Shown here: in pieces, positions 43,703-52,824 of the stretch
How the letters are laid out: each line of letters opens with the position of its first letter
How positions within the stretch are numbered: position 1 is the first letter of the stretch
Source: Rhizonema sp. PD37
Lineage (GTDB): Bacteria; Cyanobacteriota; Cyanobacteriia; Cyanobacteriales; Nostocaceae
Assembly (NCBI GenBank): GCA_029379215.1
Contig: JAQYWO010000023.1
Coordinates: 1 to 53,076 of the forward strand
Direction of reading: 5' to 3'
Length of the DNA stretch: 53,076 nucleotides
Program-made: the position numbers and the translations under genes
The notes under the pieces: model-generated
Databases searched by the model: none
Seen by the model: the letters and a program-made list of their open reading frames with translations, nothing else
What the model was told of the DNA's origin: nothing

Positions 43703-44668
43703 TTAAGATTCTATATGGTGTACGCCTTCGGTTACAGATTTCCGTTGCACTGCCAGCATGGTAATGTCATCAAAGTGCTGGGCGTTGTCAATGTGATTGA
43801 ACAAACTGGTTTTAATGTGCTCTATTAAGTCAGATGCTGAGGAGGTGGGCTGCTCTATAGCTGATAGCAGTCGTTGAAGAGTAAAAAACTCACCGTTAGG
43901 AGCGCGAGCTTCTGTGACGCCGTCAGTATAGCCAATCAAGATGTCACCCACTTCTAACTGAACCTGCTGAACTTCAAACTTCGTGTTAGGTATGACTCCC
44001 ACAACGGGTCCTGTATATTTGAGACTCGCCTTCACTTCAGAGTCACCGACTATAAAAAGAGGTGGATGTCCACCATTAATGTAAGTTAAACAGCCACTTG
44101 CAGGATTTAGCACCCCAAAAAAAAGCGAGGCAAACATATTCATATCACTGTGTTCTTGAGCGATATAATTATTCGTGAGCGCAACAGCCTTCAGTGCGTT
44201 GATCTGGTTTAAGTCGATAGTCTCCGGGAGATTAGTCAAAGATCTTAAACCCTCGTCATTGCCAATTATGGAAAATCCATCTAGGCGAGTTTGTCCAGAA
44301 AAGACTCTGATTAAGCTGCGGAATAAAGCCATAAATAGTGCTGCGCCCACGCCCTTATCACAGACATCAGCAATTACTAGTCCTACGTAATCACCAGGAA
44401 GCATGAAAACATCATAGAAGTCACCAGCTACCTGACGGGCGGGATAGAAACAGGCGTCAATCTCCCAATCGAGCAACTTTGGGATTTGGTTGGGTAGAAA
44501 ATTTTTCTGAATCTGCCTGCCCTTTTCTAGTTCAGAGTCAACCGCTTTTACATAGTCTTCGATATCTTGTTGAGCATTGTCTAATAAATGGCAAGATTCT
44601 CTAAGTTTCCCGTAAAGTTGGGTATGTTCGTTCATCAAGGCTCTTTGATCGGGAGTCATTTGCATCAC
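43703..44668 (-). CDS. SpoIIE/RsbU-type PP2C phosphatase
   Basis: A 321-residue protein phosphatase likely to dephosphorylate a STAS antagonist. An N-terminal helical segment (about 1-60, coiled-coil-like, ending in EKGRQIQKNFLPNQIP) leads into a PPM/SpoIIE domain. Its metal ligands are in ARQVAGDFYDVF, IADVCDKGVGAALFMA, GYTDGVTEARAPNG and HFDDITMLAV. GGHPPLFIVGDSE is the usual mid-domain loop. No sensor domain precedes it, so input must come from a partner. A STAS gene lies 1.66 kb away on the opposite strand and an RsbW-type ATPase further on, so all parts of a partner-switching module are present. Confidence 0.9.
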   Translation of the reverse strand: MMQMTPDQRALMNEHTQLYGKLRESCHLLDNAQQDIEDYVKAVDSELEKGRQIQKNFLPNQIPKLLDWEIDACFYPARQVAGDFYDVFMLPGDYVGLVIADVCDKGVGAALFMALFRSLIRVFSGQTRLDGFSIIGNDEGLRSLTNLPETIDLNQINALKAVALTNNYIAQEHSDMNMFASLFFGVLNPASGCLTYINGGHPPLFIVGDSEVKASLKYTGPVVGVIPNTKFEVQQVQLEVGDILIGYTDGVTEARAPNGEFFTLQRLLSAIEQPTSSASDLIEHIKTSLFNHIDNAQHFDDITMLAVQRKSVTEGVHHIES

Positions 44669-46326
44669 TTAATAAACGGTTCAAAATGAAAATGCGTTGG
44701 CTTGTGATATTGCCAGGTAAAAATGCCTATCAACTCCTTATCTGTGAGAAATGATTAGAGAACCGTACGTTTTGACAAAAAGAAAAGATGAGCGCAAAAA
44801 GTTCTCTTCAAATTATAACATGTGTGCAACCATACAACTTGTTGCAGTGTCTTTAATATACACAACACGAATTTGTGAAAAGCTGTATATAGCTGTTAAT
44901 CTTCTGAAAATCAATAACTAATATCATGTTCGGTTGAACACTTATAATAATGTTTGTAGTTGCGCTTTAGCGCTCATAATAGTTTGAGAGCGCTAAAGCG
45001 CAACTACGAACCTATCTTGTATTCATAAATCATTGACAGAACATGATATAATACTAATTCAAAAAATGTTTGCGACGTTCATTTGGTTTGAAAAGCTTCC
45101 ATAAATATTAAATTCTTATTTTTTATCTCAGTATTATAGGTACACTTATACTGAATTTAGAAACTCATCATGATAAAGTAATTTTTCACTCCTCTCTACT
45201 GTCAGAGCAAACGCATCTAAATATTATTAGCTCAGTGTATCGCATTGTTTGTCTATGTCAACACATAAGTGCCATATCATTTAGTGACCAAAACAAGAAA
45301 GCGAGTGAGAAAAGTAAGTAGGTAGAAGCACCTATCAAACACATAAGTCATTAGTGGAGATATAACAAGTCACTATATATTTCTTTTACAAAATTATACT
45401 CAAGCTGCAATGCATTTGGTTAAGTCAGGTTTAAGAAAAAGCATGATAGCATTTTTCCAACTTTCTGTTCAGTGGTAACTCGCACTACAGCTATACTAGA
45501 TTTTTACAAGAGTCAATGTTATAGTGAACTTAAAAACCGAAAATAAGCTTAGTAACGTAGAATTTTGTCTACTTATAGATATTTGCAAGGTTTCAAGTAT
45601 AGCGACCTTTTAAGGGTATACTAGATTTTGTGCAAATTATAGGAGCATTCTTTTGATAGAATGGTTAAGCTCAAGTATATACAAGTATCTGCCTAATAAA
45701 TTTTTTTGACTGTATTCTCTATATTCAATCACATAGGTACAAGTTGAAACCAAATTGCTAGTTTGTTCAGCTAGTAAGGAAAAAATGTATAGTTGAGAAC
45801 TTAAAAGAGCGGGATCACTAGACTAGATGAACCCCTGTTTATGTAGAGCAAAAGTATATTGTCAATAAGAATATCTCAATTTAAATCTAACCTACCTTCC
45901 TTGGAAACTTAGCACATCGGCAGTTGGCACGCTCAGCAGCATTTTATAATTGTTGGTTTTTAGACCATGATGAGGGTGGTATCTATTTCAACTTTATAGC
46001 AAATGGTCTTTCCTACATAATAGAAACTGAGCAGTGATCACTCCTTTGAACTAGCCTACTTATCTGCTGTCTATATAAAGAAAGCTGATGACTAAGCAGC
46101 CTTTGAATTTTTACTTTAAGCCAATTTCATGCGGATTTAAGGACAGTATTCTGCGGGTGCAACCGGATATTCTTCCAGCAGATCCCTTGTATATTGGTGC
46201 AAAGTTAGTTCAACGGGGAAGCTTCTGCGCGATTTCAACCTCTATGCCTTGACGGTGAGACTGCCAATTACGCAGGAAGAAATGATACTCAAGGTTCAAA
46301 TCATCCCAAGATAGCTAATTAAGAAA
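44669..46326. other. 1.66-kb AT-rich region without a recognised gene
   Basis: Contains a full MITE-like repeat (44921-45049) and long AT-rich DNA. A 54-codon ORF at 46088-46252 (MTKQPLNFYFKPISCGFKDS...) may be real or the relic of a gene; no family recognised. It separates the divergent SpoIIE-type and STAS genes and would hold the promoter of the STAS-glgX pair. Confidence 0.5.
44921..45049. repeat. MITE-like palindromic element (family A), full copy
   Basis: Starts ATATCATGTTCGGTTGAACA and ends GACAGAACATGATAT: terminal inverted repeats. An inner palindrome GCGCTTTAGCGCTC...GAGCGCTAAAGCGC forms a long hairpin. 129 bp, non-coding, best-preserved of the four copies. Confidence 0.85.
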
Positions 46327-46665
46327 ATGAACATCAATATTAAGGTACTTAAACAAGTAACGGTGGTTGAGATGGCTGGTGACGTTGATGCCAAGACGAC
46401 GCCGATAGTCACAGATCAAGTGCTACCCCTGGTTCTGCCACAGTGCCGACTGCTCTTAGATATGACTAAAGTACTCTATATGTCTAGTGCCGGCTTACGA
46501 ATGATGCTGTTGTTGTATCGACAAGCATCCAGTCAGAATGGGCATTTGGTGCTGGTGGGGCTTTCTGAAGAGATACGAGACATCATGTCGATTACTGGTT
46601 TCCTCGACTTTTTTACGACTTGCAAAACTTTAGATTCAGGATTAAAAACTCTCTGTGCAAACTAA
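46327..46665 (+). CDS. STAS-domain anti-sigma factor antagonist (RsbV/SpoIIAA-like)
   Basis: A 112-residue single-domain STAS protein. The strand-helix pattern is MNINIKVLKQVTVVEMAGDV then DAKTTPIVTDQVLPLVLPQC. The switch segment is LLLDMTKVLYMSSAGLRMML, with the phosphorylatable Ser at position 53 or 54 before AGL. LVLVGLSEEIRDIMSITGF is the typical end. When unphosphorylated it would bind an RsbW-type kinase and free that kinase's target. It overlaps glgX by 11 bp, so both are likely translated from one mRNA, an unusual pairing of a switch protein with a metabolic enzyme. Confidence 0.9.
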   Translation: MNINIKVLKQVTVVEMAGDVDAKTTPIVTDQVLPLVLPQCRLLLDMTKVLYMSSAGLRMMLLLYRQASSQNGHLVLVGLSEEIRDIMSITGFLDFFTTCKTLDSGLKTLCAN

Positions 46666-48799
46666 CCACCAACAGTTGCTGATACAGCGAATCGATATTC
46701 ATCCAACCCATACTTATGGCATTTTCAAGCTGCGTCGAGGTCGGCCATTTCCTTTCGGCACCACCCTTGTGCCAGGGGGAGTCAACTTCTCGATATTTTC
46801 CAGCCATGCCTTATCCTGTACTTTAGTGCTGTTTAAAAAGCACGAACTGGAACCGATGGCAGAAATTCCATTTCCAGAAGAGTTCCGGATCGGGAATGTC
46901 TTCAGCATGGTCGTATTCAATCTGGATTACGAAAACATCGAATATGGTTACCGGATGAATGGACCTTTTAACCCGAAGCAAGGTCAGTGGTTTGATGCTA
47001 CTAAAACTCTCCTTGACCCATACGCCAGAATTATCGGTGGTAGGGATATCTGGGGAGAGACACCAGACTATAGTAACACCTACCAGCATCGCGCACGCCT
47101 CGCTTTTGATGACTTTGACTGGGAAGATGATCGGGCTCTGGAAATTCCACCTGAGGATCTGATTATCTACGAAATGCATGTGCGCAGCTTTACCCGCCAT
47201 CCCTCCTCCGGAGTGAAGCATCCAGGAACATTCGCTGCCATTCGTGAAAAAATTCCCTATCTCAAAGAGTTAGGAATTAACTGTGTCGAATTGATGCCAA
47301 TCTTTGAATTCGATGAATTTGAACACAGTCGCCTCAACCCGGTAACGGGAAAAATGTTGTTGAATTACTGGGGCTACAGCACAGTTGGCTTCTTTGCACC
47401 CAAAGCTGGCTACGCGGCCACTGGCAAGCTAGGGATGCAAGTGGATGAGTTCAAAGCACTGGTCAAACTGCTACACAAAAATGGCATTGAAGTGATTTTG
47501 GATGTTGTCTTCAACCACACAGCTGAAGGCAACGAGTACGGTCCGACAATCTCCTTCCGTGGGATCGACAACAAAACCTACTATATGCTGACACCGGAAG
47601 GGTACTACTTTAACTTCAGTGGCTGCGGCAACACTTTGAACTGCAATAACCCAATTGTCCGCAACATGGTGTTGGACTGTCTACGTTATTGGGTAGCAGA
47701 ATATCACATTGATGGCTTCCGCTTTGATCTGGCCTCGATTTTGGGACGCGATCCTTCGGGAGTACCATTAGCAAACCCGCCGTTGTTGGAAAGCCTTGCC
47801 TTTGATCCAATTCTGGCCAAGTGCAAATTGATTGCTGAAGCCTGGGATGCTGGGGGTCTTTACCAAGTTGGTTCCTTTCCAGCCTTTGGGCGTTGGATGG
47901 AGTGGAATGGTAAATACCGTGACGCTATTCGTAATTTCCTCAGAGGGAATCTTGGCTTAGTGGGGGAAATGGCACAGCGACTACAGGGTTCGCCAGACCT
48001 TTACGCCTGGGCGGATCGAGGACCAACAACTTCGATCAACTTTATTACTTGCCATGACGGTTTTACTTTGGCTGACTTGGTGTCTTATAACAGGAAGCAC
48101 AATAAAGCTAATGGTGAAAACAACCAAGATGGTACGAATGATAATTATAGCTGGAACTGCGGCTGGGAAGGACAGTGTGACGATCCACAGATCAAGTCTT
48201 TGCGACAGCAGCAGATGAAAAATGCTGTGGCTATGTTAATGGTGAGCCAGGGCATTCCAATGATTCTAATGGGGGATGAGGTAGGACGAACTCAGGACGG
48301 TAACAACAATACTTACTGCCATGATAATGAACTCAACTGGCTGGATTGGTCACTTTTAACATCGAACAAAGAGCTATTTCGGTTTTTTAAACATTGCATT
48401 GCCTTCCGTAAAGCTCATCCTGTGCTCAGAAACCGATCCCATTTCCGTAATGTAGACTATGTAGGTAGCGGTTACACTGATATCACTTGGCATGGTACTC
48501 AAGCATGGAATCCTGATTGGTCTGATCACAGTCGTATCCTCGCGTTTATGCTTTGTGGTAAACATGCTAAAGAGGGGACAGTGACGGACAATAACATTTA
48601 CGTGGCTATGAACATGGATTTGCAAGGACACTGGTTTGAAATCCCCGGTTTACCAGAAGGAATGCAGTGGCATGTTTTTGCTAACACAAGTATGACCCCA
48701 CCTGAAGACGTTTGGGAACCAGGAACAGAACCAGTACTGGTTGAGCAACGCCAATTCCTTTTGGGAAGCCGTTCTGTGACCATCTTAGTGGGTCGGTAA
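46655..48799 (+). CDS. glgX: Glycogen debranching enzyme (isoamylase-type, GH13)
   Basis: A 714-residue GH13 enzyme that hydrolyses alpha-1,6 branches in glycogen or limit dextrins, in the cytosol. An N-terminal CBM48 domain (about 20-115: RGRPFPFGTTLVPGGVNFSI) is followed by the catalytic barrel. Barrel motifs are VILDVVFNHTAEGN, FRFDLASILGRD with the nucleophile Asp, CKLIAEAWDAGG with the acid/base Glu, and FITCHDGFTLADLVSYN. A C-terminal beta domain follows. It is closely similar in plan to GlgX/TreX. The start is GTG at 46655, inside the STAS gene. Co-transcription with STAS and the nearby ATPase gene suggests regulation by a partner-switching system. Confidence 0.92.
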   Translation: MQTNHQQLLIQRIDIHPTHTYGIFKLRRGRPFPFGTTLVPGGVNFSIFSSHALSCTLVLFKKHELEPMAEIPFPEEFRIGNVFSMVVFNLDYENIEYGYRMNGPFNPKQGQWFDATKTLLDPYARIIGGRDIWGETPDYSNTYQHRARLAFDDFDWEDDRALEIPPEDLIIYEMHVRSFTRHPSSGVKHPGTFAAIREKIPYLKELGINCVELMPIFEFDEFEHSRLNPVTGKMLLNYWGYSTVGFFAPKAGYAATGKLGMQVDEFKALVKLLHKNGIEVILDVVFNHTAEGNEYGPTISFRGIDNKTYYMLTPEGYYFNFSGCGNTLNCNNPIVRNMVLDCLRYWVAEYHIDGFRFDLASILGRDPSGVPLANPPLLESLAFDPILAKCKLIAEAWDAGGLYQVGSFPAFGRWMEWNGKYRDAIRNFLRGNLGLVGEMAQRLQGSPDLYAWADRGPTTSINFITCHDGFTLADLVSYNRKHNKANGENNQDGTNDNYSWNCGWEGQCDDPQIKSLRQQQMKNAVAMLMVSQGIPMILMGDEVGRTQDGNNNTYCHDNELNWLDWSLLTSNKELFRFFKHCIAFRKAHPVLRNRSHFRNVDYVGSGYTDITWHGTQAWNPDWSDHSRILAFMLCGKHAKEGTVTDNNIYVAMNMDLQGHWFEIPGLPEGMQWHVFANTSMTPPEDVWEPGTEPVLVEQRQFLLGSRSVTILVGR

Positions 48800-49065
48800 A
48801 AAAGATAATTGAGACTAATAAAGTAAGTTAATCCAGAACAGTGAAGAATGACCGTAATGTTTGCTCTTACTAATTTTGTCCGTAGACCTAACTAAATGCA
48901 AATACGGCACCAATTTTCAAGGCAGCAGTGGCAGAAAGTGGCTAATCAGATGCTGAAAAGCTTGATTTTACTGATGGAAGACTTGGAATAGATGGCAAGT
49001 AAGGGTTTACAGATTCTGATCTTTGCTAAGCAAAAGACGGGTTATCTTGATAAAAGTTTTAAGAA
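48800..49065. other. 265-bp spacer between glgX and the ATPase gene
   Basis: A 31-codon ORF at 48896-48991 ends in TAG and is likely chance. No terminator hairpin is obvious, so read-through from glgX to the ATPase gene is possible. Confidence 0.3.
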
Positions 49066-49485
49066 ATGGAACGTTTAACTGTAGATGGAAAACTAGACTC
49101 TTTGGAAGCGATCGCGCAATATGTGAAGGCCGCTACAGCTAAAGCTGGTTTAGATAAAAAAGCGTCCTATCGCCTCCGCCAAGCGGTAGATGAAATCGCT
49201 ACTAATATTATTTGTCACGGCTATGAAGCTGCGCATCTTGAAGGAGTATTAGACTTGTGGGCCGATATCGACCAGAAAGTTCTGACAATCTGTATTGAGG
49301 ATACAGGTGTCACCTACGATCCCCGCCAGACTCCAACCCCGAAAGATAAAGAGTTGCTCTTGCCACTAGATGAGCGACACATAGGGGGGCTAGGCGTCTA
49401 TCTTGCTTTGGGCAGTGTCGATGAGTTTCTCTATGAACGTGTTGGAACTAGAAATCGAAACATCTTTATTGTTTATTTAAATTAG
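49066..49485 (+). CDS. Anti-sigma regulatory factor, RsbW-type Ser/Thr ATPase-kinase
   Basis: A 139-residue GHKL-fold (HATPase) protein. The N-box is RQAVDEIATNIICHGYEA (Glu43, Asn47), G1 is IEDTG (Asp79, Gly81) and G2 is HIGGLGVYLALG. Such proteins phosphorylate a STAS antagonist and sequester a sigma factor or another client. The STAS and SpoIIE-type partners are both present in the window. The client is not identified; in cyanobacteria such modules may act on targets other than sigma factors. ATG at 49066 follows TTTTAAGAA, a weak ribosome-binding site. Confidence 0.88.
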   Translation: MERLTVDGKLDSLEAIAQYVKAATAKAGLDKKASYRLRQAVDEIATNIICHGYEAAHLEGVLDLWADIDQKVLTICIEDTGVTYDPRQTPTPKDKELLLPLDERHIGGLGVYLALGSVDEFLYERVGTRNRNIFIVYLN

Positions 49486-49653
49486 GAATTGTGACCCAGT
49501 TGTTTGCTTGGGCGTAGACGCTTTGCGGTGAGTAGCGCTGCACGAGGGTTTTCATGCATGATTAAGAGGAAGTGGCGGTAAAATTCAGCCAACTCAGCAG
49601 TTTAATACTATTTTATTTTGTAACAGCAGCTCTGACGGAGATCTCTTTAGTCT

Positions 49654-50775
49654 TCAAGGCACGGGTACGATCTGACAAAAAACCATAACATGTGATAAGT
49701 ATTTATCAGCACTAGAGTGAACGAGTTGTAGTCCACAACTTTCTATTTCTTGCACAAGTTCGGGTATTTCGTACTTATGATGTCTCCAAACAGTAATCTC
49801 TTCACCTTTGGAGATATCAATATTCTTATCTATTCCCATACGGCTAAAATTTATAGTATAACTTTGTCTGATTTTTAAATTGGCAACTATACTGTCTGTT
49901 ACTAGATCGTACTTTCTCACCAGTTCACAATCTTCAGATCTAATTCCAATATTGTTTTTTATCCATCCGTATACTTGTTCCGCATGATACTTGCAGCCAC
50001 CTCTCACTTTTCCATCCCAATCAGAGTTGGAACCAGTTTCGATAGTGAACACGAGAATATCGTTCTTCCCCATGCTGTCTCTAAAGTTTTTCAGGACTTC
50101 ACTTCTATTTTGATGATTGCCAATTGTCACCCCTAAGTGTAAAATTATATTTACTGTATTCTCAGTGTTTTTTGAAAAAACTTCGGGCATAGAACTATTT
50201 TCTATGTCAATTGTGGAACTGACAAACTCTATGTGTGGAAACCACTTTTTAAAATTAGTTTGGGATAAAGTGAGTAATTCTTCGCTTATGTCTAACGCAA
50301 TATATTGATGAATTTTACCTAATTTGTTAAGTCTACGCACAAATTCTTTGACAGGATATGAATTTCCCGCTCCGACATCTATAATCTTGACTTTTTGACA
50401 ATTTTGAACATTACTATTAATGTATTCAAAATTATTCTTTAAAAGGTCAATTTCTATATTAGATGTCCGATACCATCGAGGAACAATGTATTTTTGATAA
50501 AAGTTATCCCAAATTTTTGCACCTCTACCTTTGTAAGAATACTTTAAAGGTATTTCTCGTCTAACTTCTAATGCATGAATAATCCCTAAAACTTCTTCTT
50601 GAGAAAAAATAGAATAGAACTCAGAACTAGGCTGGGCTATGTGACATTCGTGAGTTAGACTAGAATCCTTATGTTGTAAATTGTTATTAAAATTTTCAGC
50701 CATTATTCTGTTCGCGATCAATTTCTCTAATTTCAGTTTAAGCGATCGCCGTTCTTTATTGGAATGCAGGCTCAA
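49654..50775 (-). CDS. EgtD-like SAM-dependent methyltransferase
   Basis: A 373-residue protein resembling the histidine-specific methyltransferase family (EgtD, DUF2260-type). The N-terminal domain is helical, with the KYSYKGRGAKIWDNFYQKYI region corresponding to the family's FD..Y. substrate helix. The SAM core carries motif I VKIIDVGAGNSYPVKEFVRRL and HQYIALDISEELLTLSQTNF. LHLGVTIGNHQNRSEVLKNF is the EgtD-like substrate-pocket segment (family G..LGN...). EgtD makes hercynine for ergothioneine synthesis, but no egtB lies beside it. The family also includes other methyltransferases, so the substrate is uncertain. An alternative start is ATG at 50703. Confidence 0.7.
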   Translation of the reverse strand: MSLHSNKERRSLKLKLEKLIANRIMAENFNNNLQHKDSSLTHECHIAQPSSEFYSIFSQEEVLGIIHALEVRREIPLKYSYKGRGAKIWDNFYQKYIVPRWYRTSNIEIDLLKNNFEYINSNVQNCQKVKIIDVGAGNSYPVKEFVRRLNKLGKIHQYIALDISEELLTLSQTNFKKWFPHIEFVSSTIDIENSSMPEVFSKNTENTVNIILHLGVTIGNHQNRSEVLKNFRDSMGKNDILVFTIETGSNSDWDGKVRGGCKYHAEQVYGWIKNNIGIRSEDCELVRKYDLVTDSIVANLKIRQSYTINFSRMGIDKNIDISKGEEITVWRHHKYEIPELVQEIESCGLQLVHSSADKYLSHVMVFCQIVPVP

Positions 50776-51114
50776 GGTTTACTGTAGATCTGTCTAACGC
50801 TATATAGCAATCCCATTTGATTTGTGCAAATATGTTATTTATGGAAAAACCTTACTCCTCGCAGCAAGAGGTTCCAAGACAGTGAAAACAGAGATTGAAG
50901 AAATAGGTGCTGGCAAATAGTATAGAAAATGATTGATAGCGCTTCTCAATTGGGTGAAAGACAGAACTTTGAGGGGGCGAACAGTTGTCCCCTAAGGGAA
51001 AGCCTGACAGCGAACACCCCTACAATGTACTGCATCCAAACGAGAATTGCTATATCTGCACCGACCTACTGATCATACCAAGGGCAGATACAAATATGCC
51101 GCAATTGAGTTGAA
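50776..51114. other. Intergenic, nothing recognised
   Basis: About 340 bp between two minus-strand genes. The words CCCCTAAGGGAAAG and AGCGAACACCCCTACAATG resemble dispersed-repeat debris. No gene or terminator could be defined. Confidence 0.35.
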
Positions 51115-52704
51115 CTAAGCGATCCCCAGAACTTTTCGTAACAAAGCCTGGTCTTCTAGCTTAGCTTTTAAGCGACCGTTTTCCAAATCTCGAATCCAGC
51201 TTTGACTTTTACCTGTCAGCTTTGCCAACTCTCTTTGAGAGAGATTCAGATTTTTTCGCGCCTGCAAAATCTGTTCGCCTAGCAGATACCCTACAGTGGA
51301 TTTTGATTTTGTTCTTGTCTTCGTTGATCGCTGTGTTTTTTGAGATTTAGAGATATGCTGCTCCCATTCTCTTGGTAGTTCAAACGATAGAATCCGAGCA
51401 TTCATCAGAAGAGTCCACTTACCACGAGGACTTCTGTCAGTCAGTCGCGTGTCGCCGCTAGCGTCATTAATCCAGAATTCCAAAGCTTCGTCTGGATCTT
51501 CGGGAATCTCTACCAACTTTGCCCATAAAGGTTGAATTTTAGGTGGGTAGGTAATTGGATCAAAAACTGGTTTGATGCCGTAATGGTTGAGAATTTCCAA
51601 ATCGCTTTCAAATGTTCGCAGTAATCGTTTGCGCTCCTCGCGTTGCCTAGAAGCGATCGCCACTTTCCTTTCACCGTAAGCAACACGTAGCAGGGTAGGA
51701 ACAGTGATGCGTTGTTCTTTACCCATTTTGGTTTTAAATAGCAGCCAGAGCATGAGTCGCGCCGTTCCCTCATGCTGCTGCCAAATACTCATAACTGTGG
51801 TTAACAAGGTTTTGGGCAAACTGCCATATTGATAGAATGCAGTTCGTTCCTTACATCCTTCTTTGTTTGAGAAATACTGCGCCCAGATACCAGCTTTCAC
51901 TTTGAAAGTTAGCCCGATCAAATATTTGCAACCGAGATCATCTTCTTGAAAGTGATGCTCCACTTCTTGCAGGTGCCACAAACGGCTCTCTTCAATTGTA
52001 AATCCTTGCACTCGACCTTGTTGAGGCCAATTCATTGAGGCGATCAGCGAGCAAGCTTGCTGCACCATATTTTTCATTAAAGCTAATTTAACGGCTTTAC
52101 TCAAATCTTTGCGTTTCTCCAGCCCCAAATATTTCTCAATTTGGCGATCATCAACAGTAAACTCCTGCTCCCACGGTTGATCTAAGACTGTTGCATGAGC
52201 TGCAAAAATCAGATGGATACAAGCAGATCTAATATCAAGTGCCTCAATTGCCTTTAAATCGTTAACTCGATTGTTCGTATGAGGTGAACCCGTGATGTGA
52301 AATGCGATCGCACCCCGCCCTTTACTCACTTTTCGGCGATAGCACAAGTTTCCTGCTTCATCGGTTTCCCAGGGTAATGATGTTCTCTGCGCCAGCACAT
52401 TGCAAGCTTCCCAAATCATGATCGCTGAAGCAAATGGGTTAGTCAAACCATTTGAGAATAAATTTGGGCTGGTTGCATCTCTAAAATCAACTTTGCATCT
52501 CCCCCTCTTTGGTTTTGAGGGTATAGGGGAATGATTTGGACAAGCTACGACACATTGAGGTTCGGAGTAATAACCTTCACAGTTATTGCAAAGACAAGGA
52601 TCGATCCAATATTCGTTATTCTCTATTTTAATTGCACCTGTAGGACATTGGGGACGGCAGTTGTCACATCCAACGCAACTGTTGTTAGGAATTGTATAAG
52701 GCAT
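51115..52704 (-). CDS. cnfR: CnfR/PatB-type transcriptional activator of nitrogen-fixation genes
   Basis: About 529 residues. The N-terminus has two 4Fe-4S ferredoxin motifs: CVGCDNCRPQCPTGAIKI (C10, C13, C16, C20 counted from the chosen start) and CLCNNCEGYYSEPQCVVACP. A long middle domain with no recognised fold follows, and a C-terminal XRE-type helix-turn-helix, LSQRELAKLTGKSQSWIRDL then ENGRL. This is the architecture of PatB/CnfR, which activates nif genes under low oxygen in heterocyst-formers and non-heterocystous fixers. The iron-sulfur clusters presumably sense oxygen or redox. The frame is open to 52824, but MPYTIPNNSC at 52704 places the first cysteine normally and matches the usual family length as I recall. 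It suggests the host can fix nitrogen. Confidence 0.88.
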   Translation of the reverse strand: MPYTIPNNSCVGCDNCRPQCPTGAIKIENNEYWIDPCLCNNCEGYYSEPQCVVACPNHSPIPSKPKRGRCKVDFRDATSPNLFSNGLTNPFASAIMIWEACNVLAQRTSLPWETDEAGNLCYRRKVSKGRGAIAFHITGSPHTNNRVNDLKAIEALDIRSACIHLIFAAHATVLDQPWEQEFTVDDRQIEKYLGLEKRKDLSKAVKLALMKNMVQQACSLIASMNWPQQGRVQGFTIEESRLWHLQEVEHHFQEDDLGCKYLIGLTFKVKAGIWAQYFSNKEGCKERTAFYQYGSLPKTLLTTVMSIWQQHEGTARLMLWLLFKTKMGKEQRITVPTLLRVAYGERKVAIASRQREERKRLLRTFESDLEILNHYGIKPVFDPITYPPKIQPLWAKLVEIPEDPDEALEFWINDASGDTRLTDRSPRGKWTLLMNARILSFELPREWEQHISKSQKTQRSTKTRTKSKSTVGYLLGEQILQARKNLNLSQRELAKLTGKSQSWIRDLENGRLKAKLEDQALLRKVLGIA

Positions 52705-52824
52705 AAGGCTTCTTCCCACTTTACTCGTTGAGATGTCAGGCTCAAGTCTCCCTTGGATGTGTTCTGTTAATTCAATATTCATAACCGAATTATTTTGTAG
52801 GCAATCAGAAATACTTCTTGCCAT

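Noticed and set aside
46655..46665. Overlap of STAS and glgX as a possible annotation error
   Set aside because: No later start in glgX would keep the CBM48 domain, so the GTG start and overlap are accepted.
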